From the NCBI GenBank assembly GCA_022482925.1, contig JAKVOG010000003.1:239761-303760 (forward strand): a stretch of DNA of 64,000 nt. Direction: 5' to 3'. The notes beneath the pieces were generated by a model. The model had not been told where the DNA came from. It saw nothing but the letters and a program-made list of their open reading frames with translations, and searched no databases. The stretch's first letter is position 1; every line of letters starts with the position of its first letter. The translations under genes were made by a program, and so were the position numbers. Origin of the DNA: Selenomonas sp. Lineage in GTDB: Bacteria; Bacillota; Negativicutes; Selenomonadales; Selenomonadaceae. This document shows positions 8,945-20,380 of this stretch, piece by piece.

Positions 8945-11429
8945 TTGGTAGAATTATTGGCTCCGGCTGGCAGTAAGGAAGCTCTTACGGCTGCAGTCGA
9001 AAGTGGTGCTGACGCGATTTATCTTGCGGGCAGTGTATTCGGCGCCCGTGCCTATGCAAATAACTTTGACGAGGATGGTCTGCGAGAGGCCATCCATTTT
9101 GCGCATTTACGCGGAGTCCTGATCAACGTCACGGTGAATACGATCATCGGGGATGAGGAACTGCCCGCTCTGCGCGATTATCTTCGTTTCTTTATGAGGC
9201 TGGCGCTGATGCCATCCTGGTGCAGGATCTTGGCGTGGCCAAACTGGCCCGGGAAATCGTGCCGGATCTGCCGCTTCATGCCAGCACGCAGATGACGGTC
9301 CATAGCCTGGAAGGTGTCCTGGCACTGGAGCGTCTTGGCTTTACCCGGGTGGTGCTTTCCCGTGAGCTCTCCATCAAGGAGATTCGTCATATCTGTCAGC
9401 ACGCACAGGTGGAGATTGAAGTATTCATGCATGGCGCACTCTGCGTCTGCTATTCGGGGCAGTGCCTCATGAGCAGCATGATTGGCGGACGCAGCGGAAA
9501 TCGTGGCCGCTGTGCACAGCCCTGCCGTCTGCCGTATACTCTGGTCGATGAGAAGGGACAGGATGTACTGGGCGACGAGGCTGGCAGTTATCTGCTTTCT
9601 CCGCGTGATCTCAATACCATCGATATCATCCCGGAGCTGATTGAGGCTGGCGTGGCTTCGCTGAAGATCGAGGGACGCATGAAACGTCCGGAATATGTGG
9701 CGACGGTTGTCGGCACCTACCGGCAGGCAATCGACACCTTCTATGCGGGAGACGGGCTATCAGGTGAGTGAAGACGCTCATGACCATCTGGCCCAGATCT
9801 TCAATCGTGATTTCACTACGGCTTATCTGGTTGACCGGCCGGGTAAAGGGATGATGAGCGATCGCCGCCCAAACAACCGTGGCCTGCTCATCGGCCGGGT
9901 TACGGCTTATGACTGGGATCAGCGGCTGGTGACGGTAAAGCTTTCCGGCCGGCTGGCTATCGGTGACCAGGTCGATTTCTGGGTCAAGGTTGGCGGCCGC
10001 GTGACGGCAACGATCCAGACCCTGACAGATGACAAGGGCCTGTGCGCTGAACGTTGGTGAGAGTGGCGATATCGTAACCTTTGCCATTCCGTCGGCAGTC
10101 CGTGACCATGACCGGGTATTTAAGGTCTATGATGCGGAGCTGATGGAAGCAGCTAAGGAAACATACAATACCGGGGCTCCGGTGCGCCGCATCCCGATCC
10201 GGGCAGCGGTTACGGCGGCTATTGGCCAGCCATTGACTATCCGTCTGACGGATGAGGCCGGGCATGAAGCGGCAGCGGCTACGGAATTCATCGGTGAGGC
10301 TGCCCGCAAGCGGCCTTTATCGGAAGAAGTCATCCGGAAGCAGGTCGATCGTCTGGGCACATCCGTTTATGAGCTTCAGGCGCTTACCTGTGAGATCCAG
10401 GGGATGTCATGGTGCCGATGAGTGAGATCAATGAGGCACGCCGCAAGGCAGTAGAGGCATTGGATGCCAGCCGGCTGGCTGAGATCCATTACAGCCACAA
10501 AGCACCCTATGAGGCAGAGACCGTGGGGCCGCTGCCGGTATTGAAAGCTTCCCGGCTGATGGTTTCCGTGGATACGCTGGCCAAGGCGAAAGCTGCGATT
10601 GAAGCCGGAGCCGACGGAATCCTGTTTGGTGGCGAGTCCTATAGCCATCGGGTGATTACCCTGCAGGACTATCAGGCCGTATGGGAGCTGGCCCGGCAGG
10701 CAGATGTCCGCATCGATTTCAATCTGCCGCGCATTATCAAGGAAAATCATCAGTCGGCTATCGAGAAACTGCTGACAGCCTTGCGAGAAGGAGTTTGCAC
10801 CGGATGCGGTCCATGTACATAATATCGGTGCTCTGGCAATGGTCAGACGGCTTACCAGTCTGCCGGTCCATGCCGATTATTCACTGATCGCGTATAATCG
10901 TGAGACCCTGCAGTTCCTGCGGGAGCATGGCGTCGTGGAAGCAACACTGTCACCCGAGCTGAATCTGAAGCAGATCCAGCCGCTGGCCAAGAACAGCCCG
11001 CTGCCACTGACCTGTATCGTTCATGGGCGTCTGGAACTGATGGTTTCCGAGTACTGCGTGACCGGGAGCTTCCTGGGACATGTCGATGAGGGACCCTGCA
11101 GCCAGCCTTGCACGAAAGGGCACTATGCGCTCAAAGACCGCAAGGATGCACTGTTCCCGCTGGCAATGGACCAGTTCTGCCATATGCACGTATTGAACAG
11201 CAAGACGCTGTCAATGCTGCCGCATGCTATGAAGATGAACGGCATGGGAATCCATACGATGCGGATTGAGGCCAAGGCGATGGATGCAGGTGAGATCCGT
11301 CATATCGTCAAGGCCTATCGAAAAGCAATGATGCTGCCAGCTGCGCTGGATGAGACACAGGAAGCCTGGGTCAGGGAGCAGGAAGGCAGTGAGATTACAA
11401 GAGGACATTATTTCCGAGGAGTACTTTAA
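8945..11429 (+). CDS. Double-length peptidase U32 family protein (tRNA hydroxylation TrhP-like)
   Basis: TTG 8945 with an AGGAGG site upstream. Roughly 828 residues after repairing shifts near 9200, 9765, 10050, 10405 and 10795. It opens with ELLAPAGSKEALTAAVESGADAIYLAG, the U32 N-terminus, and carries MHGALCVCYSGQCLMSS and GNRGRCAQPCRLPY, the U32 cysteine cluster thought to bind an Fe-S centre. A second, U32-like half (ASRLMVSVDTLAKAKAAIEAGAD; EYCVTGSFLG; PCSQPCTKGHYAL) follows. Long U32 proteins of this kind include TrhP, which makes 5-hydroxyuridine in tRNA; older names call them collagenases. The role here is inferred from family only. Five bases separate it from mutS2. Confidence 0.85.
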
Positions 11430-11434
11430 GCACA

Positions 11435-13813
11435 ATGGAAAATGAATCGTTCAAGATCTTAGAATATGAGAAGATTACCGAAATGCTGGCGGAACGGGCC
11501 GGCTCCAGTCTGGGCAAAGAGAAGGCCTTGCACCTGTTCCCAAGCTCAGACCCGGATGAAGTCCGTGAATGGCAGGAAGAAACAGCGGAGGCTGCAGCTA
11601 TCCTGGCCATGACCTCGCCACCGCTGGGCGGGATACGGGATATCCGTCCGCTGCTGGCCAAGGCTGGCAAGGGATCGGTACTCGATCTCAGTGAAATGAT
11701 GAATGTCATGAGCACGCTTTATGCGATGCGCAACGTCAAGTATTTCTTCCGCGATCTGGAGATGGAGGCCCCGACACTTAAGGAATGGGCCCATTCCATC
11801 GAGATCCTGGGACAGCTCGAACGCGACCTGAATAATACGATCGATGAGCATGGCAATATGCGGGAAGACGCCAGTGTGGAACTGCGCCGTATCCGGCGTG
11901 AGCTGAAATCCTCGCAGGTTCATATCAAGGACAAGATCCAGAATATCCTGCATGACGGCCAGTATCAGAAGATGTTCCAGGACAGCATCGTGACGGTGCG
12001 TGATGAGCGGTACGTTATCCCGGTCAAGGCGGAATACCGGTCGCATTTCCCCGGACTGATCCATGACCAGTCGGCGAGCGGATCGACGCTCTTCATCGAA
12101 CCGATGGCTGTCGTCGAACTCAATAATGACGTGAAACAACTGACGCTGGCTGAGCAGCAGGAAGTCCAGCGCATTCTACGCCAGCTTTCCAATCAGATCA
12201 GCCGCGACCGTGAAACACTGACCGATAACAGCGACGTTCTGGCTGATGTTGACTTTGCTTTTGCCAAGGCCAAGCTGGCCATCGATATGGATGCCGTGCG
12301 TCCGCTGCTCAATACGGAGGGCCGCACGGTGCTGAAGAATGCCCGGCATCCGCTCATAGCGAAAGAGGTAGTCATACCGACCAGCATCACGCTGGGCGAA
12401 GACTATCGGATGCTGCTCATCACCGGACCGAATACCGGTGGTAAGACCGTCAGCATGAAGACACTCGGACTGATGGTACTTATGGCACAGTCCGGCTGTT
12501 ATCTGCCGGTGGATCCGGATTCAGAGATTGCGATTTATCAGAATATCTATGCCGATATTGGTGATGAGCAGAGCATTGAGCAGAGCTTGTCCACCTTTTC
12601 CGCGCATATGACACATCTGGTAAGGATTCTGGGCAAGGTCGACAGCGACGATCTGCTGCTGCTCGATGAGCTTGGGGCTGGTACCGACCCGGAAGAGGGC
12701 GCAGCGCTGGCTATGTCGATCCTGGAACGGCTGCTTGAAGTCCGGGCCACGACCGTGGCTACGACGCATTATTCCGAGTTGAAGACTTTTGCCTATACCC
12801 GTGATGGCATCGAGAATGCCTGCGTGGAATTCGATGTGGAGACGCTGCGTCCGACGTATCGCCTGTTGATCGGCATTCCGGGTGCCAGCAATGCCTTTGC
12901 CATCAGTCGGCGGCTGGGGCTGTCCGATTCACTGATTCTCCGGGCGCAGCAGCTCGTGAAGGCAGACCATGCCCAGTTTGAGCATGTCATCAATCAGCTC
13001 GAGAATGAGAAGATGATGTATGAACAGCGCAATGCGGATATCATGGAACGCCAGCAGCGTGTGACGCAGTTGGAACTGAAGCTGGAACGGGCCAAAGAAG
13101 AGCTCAGCCAGAAGAAGGGCGACATCATCCGTAAGGCAAAGGATAAGAGCGCGGCACTGATTCGTCAGACCCGCCGTGAATCTGAAGCGGTCATCAAGGA
13201 ACTGAAAGAACAGTTTGATGATCAGGGAATCAAGCGTCGTCAGCAGACCATCCAGGAAGCCCGTGCCAGATTGAATGATGCCTTTGAGAAGGCACGTCCT
13301 GGCATCATGGCGCAGTCCGGTGTCGGCAAGCGGATCAACCTGGCCAATATCCAGCCGGGCGACAGTGTTTATGTCAAGAAACTGGACCAGAAGGGGACTG
13401 TGCTCGAAGTACAAGGCAAGGAACTGACCGTGCAGCTTGGCAGTCTGCGCACGAAGGTAAAGGCATCGGCCTGCACCTTCCTGTCCAAGGCGGCGACGGA
13501 GAAACCGTCAGTTGTTTCGGGCAGCCGCAAGACCTCGCAGGCGGGCAGTTTCCTGCAGAAGACACAGAACATCGGCCGTGATATCGATATACGCGGGCTG
13601 ATGGTAGACGAAGCGGAAGTCGTCGTCGGCAAATTCCTGGATGATGCGGTCATTGCCGGACTCAGCCAGGTGCTGATCATCCATGGCAAGGGGACTGGCG
13701 CACTGCGCAAGGGGATCCATGACTACCTCAAACGGCATAAGAACGTCTTGAAGTATCAGTTTGCAGATATCAATGAGGGCGGGACCGGAGCAACGGTCGT
13801 AGACCTGAAATAA
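11435..13813 (+). CDS. mutS2: Endonuclease MutS2 / ribosome collision factor RqcU
   Basis: Intact 792-residue protein. MutS core and clamp are followed by the ATPase with Walker A GPNTGGKT (about residue 331), Walker B LLLLDELGAGTDP and a coiled coil (about 510-620). The C-terminal Smr domain has DIRGLMVDEAEVVV and HGKGTGALRKGIHDYL. MutS2 lacks the mismatch-recognition domain; proposed roles are suppression of recombination and splitting of collided ribosomes. The reading frame is free of indels, unlike the genes on its left. Confidence 0.96.
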   Translation: MENESFKILEYEKITEMLAERAGSSLGKEKALHLFPSSDPDEVREWQEETAEAAAILAMTSPPLGGIRDIRPLLAKAGKGSVLDLSEMMNVMSTLYAMRNVKYFFRDLEMEAPTLKEWAHSIEILGQLERDLNNTIDEHGNMREDASVELRRIRRELKSSQVHIKDKIQNILHDGQYQKMFQDSIVTVRDERYVIPVKAEYRSHFPGLIHDQSASGSTLFIEPMAVVELNNDVKQLTLAEQQEVQRILRQLSNQISRDRETLTDNSDVLADVDFAFAKAKLAIDMDAVRPLLNTEGRTVLKNARHPLIAKEVVIPTSITLGEDYRMLLITGPNTGGKTVSMKTLGLMVLMAQSGCYLPVDPDSEIAIYQNIYADIGDEQSIEQSLSTFSAHMTHLVRILGKVDSDDLLLLDELGAGTDPEEGAALAMSILERLLEVRATTVATTHYSELKTFAYTRDGIENACVEFDVETLRPTYRLLIGIPGASNAFAISRRLGLSDSLILRAQQLVKADHAQFEHVINQLENEKMMYEQRNADIMERQQRVTQLELKLERAKEELSQKKGDIIRKAKDKSAALIRQTRRESEAVIKELKEQFDDQGIKRRQQTIQEARARLNDAFEKARPGIMAQSGVGKRINLANIQPGDSVYVKKLDQKGTVLEVQGKELTVQLGSLRTKVKASACTFLSKAATEKPSVVSGSRKTSQAGSFLQKTQNIGRDIDIRGLMVDEAEVVVGKFLDDAVIAGLSQVLIIHGKGTGALRKGIHDYLKRHKNVLKYQFADINEGGTGATVVDLK

Positions 13814-13842
13814 GCAACGAATTCAGACTGTGACATTGCAGG

Positions 13843-13871
13843 ACGAATGGATAGACGATACATTCGTTTTG
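13843..13871 (+). terminator. Weak terminator after mutS2
   Basis: ACGAATG (13843-13849) pairs with CATTCGT (13861-13867) and is followed by TTTT. A TGATACAAT extended -10-like sequence (13873-13880) directly downstream may be the promoter of the penicillin-binding protein. Confidence 0.45.
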
Positions 13872-13909
13872 TGATACAATGGTACAGTATAAATTTAAGG
13901 AGGCAGCTC

Positions 13910-16029
13910 ATGGAGAAACGTTCAAATACGAGCCGTCAAAAACGTCCCGCAGCGAAGCAAGGCGGAAGTACTGCAAAACGGATCCTGTTAGGATTCGGCC
14001 TGATTGTCCTGGTAATGGTAACCGGGATAGGCTGTGGGTTCCTGACCGCCAGTATGAATACGAAGCCCGATCTGGCTAATGATATATTGCCACCGGCATC
14101 TTCGCAGATCTATGATATTAATGGCAATGAGATAGCGAATGTCCACGCGGCAGAGAACCGCCGTCCGGTCAAGATCACGCAGGTCCCGAAGGAACTGCAG
14201 AATGCGTTCGTGGCCGTTGAGGATAACCGCTTTTACGAGCATTCCGGTGTAGATCCGCGCGGTATTATCCGTGCGCTCTATGCCAATATCCGTGGTCGTG
14301 GTGTATCGGAAGGTGGATCGACGATCACACAGCAGCTGGCCAAGAATGCGTACCTCACGCAGGAACGCACGCTGGCTCGTAAGGTTCAGGAAGTGTTCCT
14401 GGCCCTTGCAGCTGGAGCGCCAGTATACCAAGCAGGAAATCCTGGAGATGTACCTGAACCAGATCTATTTTGGTCAGGGTGCTTATGGTGTGCCAGGCAG
14501 CGGCACAGACTTATTTCGGCAAAGATGTCGAAGACCTGACGCTCAACGAGTGTGCGATGCTGGCAGGTATTCCGAAGAGCCCGAACTACTACTCTCCGGC
14601 CAACAATCTGCAGGCAGCGCAGGAGCGCAAAGCCGTCGTACTCGACCAGATGGAGAAGTATGGCTATATCAACAGCAGTACGGCTGATAAAACCAAGAAA
14701 GAGCAGCTGAATATCGTGAAGCCGGTGAAGAAGCAGGAGACCAATGTTGCCTCTTACTTCATTGATTACGTGACGCAGACACTCATTGACAAATACGGTG
14801 CGGATGCCGTCTATAAGGAAGGTCTCAAGATCTATACGACCATCGATATGGATATGCAGAAAGCAGCCGAAGATGCAGTCAAGAAATTGCCGACCGCCAA
14901 GACCGATGGCAATGGTGTACAGCAGCCACAGGCCGCTATTGTAGCCATCGATCCGCATAATGGCTATGTAAAAGCGATGGTGGGCGGCCGTGGAAACGAT
15001 CAGTTCAATCGTGCGACGATGGCTGTGCGTCAGCCGGGCTCTGCGTTCAAACCTTTCGTATTTGCTGCGGCATTGGAGAATAAATTCACGCCGGGAACGG
15101 TCATCAACGATGCACCGATCAACATCGATGGCTGGAAACCGCAGAACGACAGCGGTCATTTCAGCGGCAAAGTCACGATGCGTGATGTGGCCCGGTTCTC
15201 AATTAATGTTCCGACGGTCAAGATTGCCCAGAAACTGGGGATCGATAAGCCAATCTATTATGCGCAGGAAATGGGTATTTCCACTTTTGTGCTCGAAGGT
15301 CCTCAGAATGACCGCCAGCTGGCTACAGCCCTTGGCGGTATGACGAAAGGTGTTACACCGCTTGAGATCACGAGTGCGTATGGTACATTTGCCAACAAGG
15401 GTGTCCATGTGTCACCGGTGGTTGTCATAAAAGTACTGGACCGCAATGGTAAAGTGCTGGAACAGAATGAACCGAAGCAGCGCAGCGTCATCAGTGAGAC
15501 CAGTGCGTCTGAACTGACGGACATGCTCGAAGGCGTCATCAAGAAGGGTACAGGTACCCGCGCCAATATCGGTCGTCCGGCAGCCGGCAAGACTGGTACG
15601 ACCAGCAATTATCATGATGCCTGGTTTGTAGGCTACACGCCGGACCTCGTAGCTGGCGTATGGGTCGGTAATGATGATAATTCATCGACCGGCGGTATCA
15701 TGGGTGGTCAGCTCCCAGCTGAAATCTGGAAAGCGTTCATGCAGAAAGCAATGGCGCAGACTCCGGCCAAGAACTTTGACGGTTCGGCGGCGTCCAAGAG
15801 CGACAGCGTTGGTGAGCTGGAAGATGACAAGAAATCCGAAGTCAAGAAAAAAGACGAAATGAAGAATAAGAACGGTAAGAGTACTGACAAAAACGGCAAA
15901 TCAACAGGAAATGCCAATAATGGCAACCTGCCGACACCGGGACCTGCCAATCAGCAGGAAGATACGCCGGCCATGCCGGATGCTACAGCGCCTGAACCAG
16001 GCGGAGGTGTCTCAAAAGGCAGAAACTGA
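13910..16029 (+). CDS. Penicillin-binding protein 1A (class A, bifunctional; frameshifted)
   Basis: Peptidoglycan glycosyltransferase/DD-transpeptidase. ATG 13910 follows AAGGAGG. A single N-terminal membrane anchor ([20 protein letters not shown]) precedes the GT51 domain with [15 protein letters not shown] and [12 protein letters not shown]. The transpeptidase has [10 protein letters not shown] (SxxK serine), a SIN motif and KTGT. The C-terminus is a charged, then Pro/Asn-rich tail. Around 14405 one extra base appears and near 14500 the frame is regained; the hidden residues read [28 protein letters not shown], so the gene is probably intact in the cell. About 706 residues. Confidence 0.93.
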
Positions 16030-16060
16030 TCAGAAATCCTACCTCAAAGGAGAGAGTTTG

Positions 16061-17270
16061 TTGGCAAACGTATTTGATACATTAAAAGAACGCGGCTTTG
16101 TCGCACAGTGCACAAATGAAGAGGAACTTCGAGAGCTTTTTGATAAAGAGCAGGTAACGTTCTATATCGGCTTCGACCCGACGGCAGACAGTCTGCATGC
16201 CGGCCACTTCATCGCACTGATGGCAATGGCGCATATGCAGCGAGCCGGCCATCGTCCAATCTGCCTAGTTGGTGGCGGAACGGGTACGGTCGGCGATCCG
16301 ACAGGCCGTACCGATATGCGTAAGGTACTGACGGATGAAGACATTGAGCATAACTGTGAGTGCTTCAAGAAGCAGATTTCCCATTTCATCGATTTCAGCG
16401 ATGGCAAGGCGATCATGGCCAACAATGGTGACTGGCTGCGCAAGCTGAATTATATCGATCTGTTGCGAGAGGTCGGTGCAGACTTTACGGTCAACCGCAT
16501 GCTGGCAGCTGAGTGCTACAAGCAGCGTTGGGAAAAAGGCCTGACCTTCCTGGAGTTCAACTATATGGTTATGCAGGCCTATGACTTCCTCGAACTGAAC
16601 CGCCGCTATGGCTGTAAGCTCGAGATGGGTGGCGACGATCAGTGGTCCAATATCCTTGCCGGTGTCGAGCTGAACCGCCGCAAGAACAACACGGCAGTGT
16701 ATGGCCTGACCAATAAGCTCCTGACCAAGAGCGATGGCAAGAAGATGGGCAAGACAGCCGGCGGTGCCTTGTGGCTTGATGCCGAAAAGACCAGCCCGTA
16801 TGAGTTCTACCAGTACTGGCGTAACATTGACGATGCCGATGTCGAGAAATGCCTGTCACTGCTGACATTCCTGCCGATGGATGAAGTCCATCGCCTGGGC
16901 GCGATGCAGGACTCGCAGATCAACGAGGCCAAGACCGTTCTGGCATATGAAGTAACCAGAATCGTTCATGGTGAAGAAGGCTGCTGCCAATGCGCGCAAG
17001 TCAGCTGAAGCGATGTTCGGTGGCAGTGGTGCCGGTGCCGATATTCCGGAAGTTCCGGCAGCTGTCGGTCAGAAACTCCTGGATGTCCTTACGGCTGGCA
17101 AGGTATTTGCCTCCAAGAGTGAAGGCCGCCGCCTGATTCAGCAGAACGGACTGGCTCTCAATGATGCCAAAGTCACGGATGTAGATTACATCCTGACGGA
17201 TGCGGACTTCAAAGATGGTGAAGCCATCATCAAGAAGGGCAAGAAGAAATACTTCAAGCTGACGAAATAA
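16061..17270 (+). CDS. tyrS: Tyrosine--tRNA ligase (one frameshift)
   Basis: Class I aminoacyl-tRNA synthetase. TTG 16061 follows [22 protein letters not shown] contains the HIGH-type motif (HAGH), and [10 protein letters not shown] is the KMSKS loop. The C-terminal S4 domain ([20 protein letters not shown]) is in a second frame: one base was lost or gained near 16975, at the [10 protein letters not shown] segment. About 403 residues when joined, the normal length. Confidence 0.94.
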
Positions 17271-17288
17271 GTAGCAACAGCACGAAAA

Positions 17289-17317
17289 TTGACGTGCTGA
17301 AAAAATCGTAGTATACT
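17289..17317 (+). promoter_or_regulatory. Promoter of yebC
   Basis: TTGACG (17289-17294), 17-base spacer, TATACT (17312-17317). A small inverted repeat, GTTTCG and CGAAAC, lies in the leader before the AAGGAG site. Confidence 0.75.
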
Positions 17318-17395
17318 GAAAAAGTTATTGCAAAAATATTATTCGTTTCGGTTCAAACCGGGCGAAACATAGTAGAGAAGGAGCGGTGTTCCTAT

Positions 17396-18124
17396 ATGTC
17401 AGGACATTCTAAATGGGCAAACATCAAACGTAAAAAAGGTGCAAATGATGCAATTCGCGGCAAGATCACGACGAAAATCGGCCGTGAGATCACGATTGCA
17501 GTACGTATGGGCGGTGGCGACCCGGTCGGCAACATGCGCCTGAAGCTGGCTCTGTCCAAAGCAAAAGCCAACAACATCCCGAAGGATAACATCAACCGTG
17601 CAATTCAGAAGGGCCTTGGCGCTGCTGATGGCAGCAGCTATGAAGAGCTTACCTATGAGGGCTATGGCCCGGCAGGTACGGCTGTCATGCTCGATATCCT
17701 TACGGATAACCGCAATCGTACCGCTGCTGATGTCCGTCACCTGTTCTCGAAGTTTGGTGGCAATCTTGGCCAGGATGGCTGTGTAGGCTGGATGTTCAAG
17801 AAAAAGGCTATCTTTGTCGTTGAGAAGGAATCTTTTGATGATGAAGATGCCCTGATGGAGATCGTCCTTGAAGCTGGCGCGGAAGACATGAAAGACGAAG
17901 GCGAAGTCTTCGAGATCACGGCTGAGCCGGATGCCTATGATGACATTGAAGCCGCTTTGACGGAAAAGGGAATCGAGACCGCTTCGGCTGAGATTACCAT
18001 GGTTCCTGATAATACAGTCAAGCTTTCGGGCGCTGATGCTGAGAAGATGCAGAACCTCGAAGATGCACTGGATGAGAATGATGATGTCCAGAACGTATAC
18101 AGCAACTATGAGATGGTTGACTGA
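17396..18124 (+). CDS. yebC: YebC/PmpR family protein (TACO1-type translation or transcription factor)
   Basis: 242 residues beginning MSGHSKWANIKRKKGA, the family signature. The DNGGNLG-like region is present as FSKFGGNLGQDGCVGWMF, and the acidic C-terminal domain is complete. Family members have been described as DNA-binding regulators and as factors that help ribosomes through proline stretches. It has its own promoter and terminator, so it is probably transcribed alone. Confidence 0.95.
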   Translation: MSGHSKWANIKRKKGANDAIRGKITTKIGREITIAVRMGGGDPVGNMRLKLALSKAKANNIPKDNINRAIQKGLGAADGSSYEELTYEGYGPAGTAVMLDILTDNRNRTAADVRHLFSKFGGNLGQDGCVGWMFKKKAIFVVEKESFDDEDALMEIVLEAGAEDMKDEGEVFEITAEPDAYDDIEAALTEKGIETASAEITMVPDNTVKLSGADAEKMQNLEDALDENDDVQNVYSNYEMVD

Positions 18125-18149
18125 TTTCGTTTACGGATAAGCCAATGAG

Positions 18150-18177
18150 ATGGGCTCAAGTTTTTGGGCCCATTTTT
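18150..18177 (+). terminator. Terminator after yebC
   Basis: ATGGGC (18150-18155) and GCCCAT (18168-18173) form a stem with further pairing in the loop, followed by TTTTT. Confidence 0.75.
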
Positions 18178-18197
18178 CCGTATTGAGGGGAGAACTT

Positions 18198-18692
18198 ATG
18201 TTAGCATTAGGCATTGATCCGGGAACTGCAATCTGCGGCTATGGCTTCGTGGAAGCAAAAGGCAGCCGCCTGATTCCACATGCCTATGGCTCCATCTTCA
18301 CAACCCCGGATATGAAGATGGAAGACCGGCTCATGAAGATCTATGATGAGCTGGATGCCCTGATCAAAGAATATAAGCCGGAGGTCATGGGCGTAGAGAA
18401 GCTGTTCTTCAACCGTAATGTCACGACGGCAATCCCGGTCGGACAGGCTCGTGGTATCGTGCTGCTGACCGCGGCCAAGAATAACCTTCGTCTGGTAGAA
18501 CGTACCCCAATGCAGATCAAGCAGGATGTGACCGGTTACGGCAAGGCAACGAAGAATCAGGTCATCTATATGGTGACGAAGCTCCTGAACCTGCCAAAGC
18601 CGCCAAAACCGGATGATACGGCGGATGCGCTGGCTATCGCGATCTGTACGACGTACTGCATGAATAGTCCGGTCTGGCGTAATCAGTTATAA
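18198..18692 (+). CDS. ruvC: Crossover junction endodeoxyribonuclease RuvC
   Basis: Holliday junction resolvase. ATG 18198 after GGGGAG gives 164 residues starting MLALGIDPGTAICGYGFVE, where the first catalytic Asp sits in GIDPG. The second acidic cluster is VMGVEKLFFNRN; the last catalytic Asp is in KPDDTADALAIAIC. Ends slightly early after the DDTADA motif but within family range. First gene of a ruvC-ruvA-ruvB set. Confidence 0.94.
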   Translation: MLALGIDPGTAICGYGFVEAKGSRLIPHAYGSIFTTPDMKMEDRLMKIYDELDALIKEYKPEVMGVEKLFFNRNVTTAIPVGQARGIVLLTAAKNNLRLVERTPMQIKQDVTGYGKATKNQVIYMVTKLLNLPKPPKPDDTADALAIAICTTYCMNSPVWRNQL

Positions 18693-18725
18693 GCAATCGA
18701 TAGAACGGATGTATAGGAGTTAGAA

Positions 18726-19325
18726 ATGATCGGATTTTTACGCGGCAAAGTCGCGGCATTAAAAGCGGATTACTGTCTGCTGGATGTAAACGGAGTAGGA
18801 TACCGGGTGTTCATCCCGAATAATACCCGCAGCAAACTGCGTCTGAAAGAAGAGGCCATGCTCCACACCTATATGAACGTTTATCAGGATGGAATTTCCT
18901 TGTATGGATTCTATACGGAAGATGAATATGATATCTTCCAGCTGCTGATTGGTGTGTCAGGGGTAGGTCCAAAGGTTGCCCTGGGAATCCTCTCATCCAT
19001 TACAGTAGAGGGGCTTTGCAAAGCCATTCAGAATAAGCAGGCGACTGTGTTGACGAAGCTTCCGGGTATCGGCAAGAAGTCGGCTGAGCGGCTTATTCTG
19101 GAGCTCAAGGATAAAGTAGCGTTTGCAGCTGGGGATGAAGATGAGATCCTCACACTGGAAATGACGGATGACGTGGGCGAGGACATGATCAGTGAGGCAA
19201 TGGCTGCGCTGACCGCACTCGGTTATAGTCAGTCCGAGATCGCTCCGGTACTGAAGAAAGCCTCGAAGTGCAAAACGACAGAAGAAATCATCAAGCTGGC
19301 ACTCAAACAGCTGAGCCGCTTGTAA
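18726..19325 (+). CDS. ruvA: Holliday junction branch migration protein RuvA
   Basis: 199 residues. N-terminal OB fold (MIGFLRGKVAALKADYCLLDVNGVGYRVF), two helix-hairpin-helix motifs (LIGVSGVGPKVALGIL and KLPGIGKKSAERLILELK) and a C-terminal domain III that contacts RuvB. RuvA tetramers hold the four-way junction open for RuvB. Confidence 0.96.
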   Translation: MIGFLRGKVAALKADYCLLDVNGVGYRVFIPNNTRSKLRLKEEAMLHTYMNVYQDGISLYGFYTEDEYDIFQLLIGVSGVGPKVALGILSSITVEGLCKAIQNKQATVLTKLPGIGKKSAERLILELKDKVAFAAGDEDEILTLEMTDDVGEDMISEAMAALTALGYSQSEIAPVLKKASKCKTTEEIIKLALKQLSRL

Positions 19326-19338
19326 GGAGGGATAACGG

Positions 19339-20367
19339 TTGGCAGAAGAAGATTTCAATGAGATGGACATCGATGAAAGCCGTGTGGTAGCCATGAGCGA
19401 GCAATCTGCTGATGACTGGCAGTATAACCTGCGGCCACGCCATCTGACCGAATATATCGGGCAGGATAAGGCCAAGAAGAATCTGTCTATCTTCATCCAG
19501 GCCGCCATGAAACGTGGTGACCCGCTGGATCATGTACTGCTCTATGGTCCTCCGGGACTGGGCAAGACCACGCTGGCCGGAATCATCGCCAACGAGATGG
19601 GCGTCAACTTTCGTCAGACCTCTGGCCCGGCGATTGAGCGTCAGGGCGATCTGGCGGCATTGCTGACCAATCTGCAGGAACATGATGTGCTCTTTATTGA
19701 TGAAATACATCGCCTCTCCCGCAGCGTGGAAGAGGTGCTGTATTCAGCTATGGAAGACTTTGCCCTCGATATTATCATCGGCAAGGGGCCGAGTGCCCGT
19801 TCCATCCGGCTGGATATTGCGCCGTTCACGCTCATTGGTGCGACGACCAAGGCCGGCGCTCTGGCGGCTCCTTTACGCGACCGTTTTGGCATCATATCCC
19901 GCCTGGAATATTACACGCCGGATGCGCTGGTAACCATCATCAAACGTGCTGCCGAGATACTGGAAATCCCCATCGAGGATCGTGGGGCACTTGAGATTGC
20001 CCGCCGTTCGCGGGGAACTCCTCGTATTGCGAACCGCCTCCTGAAGCGCGTCCGCGATGTGGCCCAGTTTGAAGGTACGGATGTCATCACCGATGATATC
20101 GCCGATAAAGCCCTCAAGATGCTGGAAGTGGATAAGGCCGGTCTTGATCATACGGACCGCCGCATGCTGGATGCGATGATCAAGAAATTTGCCGGTGGTC
20201 CGGTAGGGCTTGATACGCTGGCCGCAGCAATCAGTGAGAGTACCGATACCATTGAGGATGTGTACGAACCTTTCCTGCTGCAGCTTGGCTTCATCAACCG
20301 TACCCCGCGTGGCCGTGTCGTCACGAGAGCCGGCTATGAACACATGGGCATGACCTATCCGGAATAA
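19339..20367 (+). CDS. ruvB: Holliday junction branch migration ATPase RuvB
   Basis: 342-residue AAA+ motor that drives branch migration. TTG 19339 is chosen because AAGGAGGG lies eight bases before it. [12 protein letters not shown] is Walker A, FIDEIHRL is Walker B, and [20 protein letters not shown] gives sensor 1 and the arginine finger. The winged-helix C-terminus ends normally ([13 protein letters not shown]). Confidence 0.97.
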   Translation: MAEEDFNEMDIDESRVVAMSEQSADDWQYNLRPRHLTEYIGQDKAKKNLSIFIQAAMKRGDPLDHVLLYGPPGLGKTTLAGIIANEMGVNFRQTSGPAIERQGDLAALLTNLQEHDVLFIDEIHRLSRSVEEVLYSAMEDFALDIIIGKGPSARSIRLDIAPFTLIGATTKAGALAAPLRDRFGIISRLEYYTPDALVTIIKRAAEILEIPIEDRGALEIARRSRGTPRIANRLLKRVRDVAQFEGTDVITDDIADKALKMLEVDKAGLDHTDRRMLDAMIKKFAGGPVGLDTLAAAISESTDTIEDVYEPFLLQLGFINRTPRGRVVTRAGYEHMGMTYPE

Positions 20368-20380
20368 TAGGAGTATGACA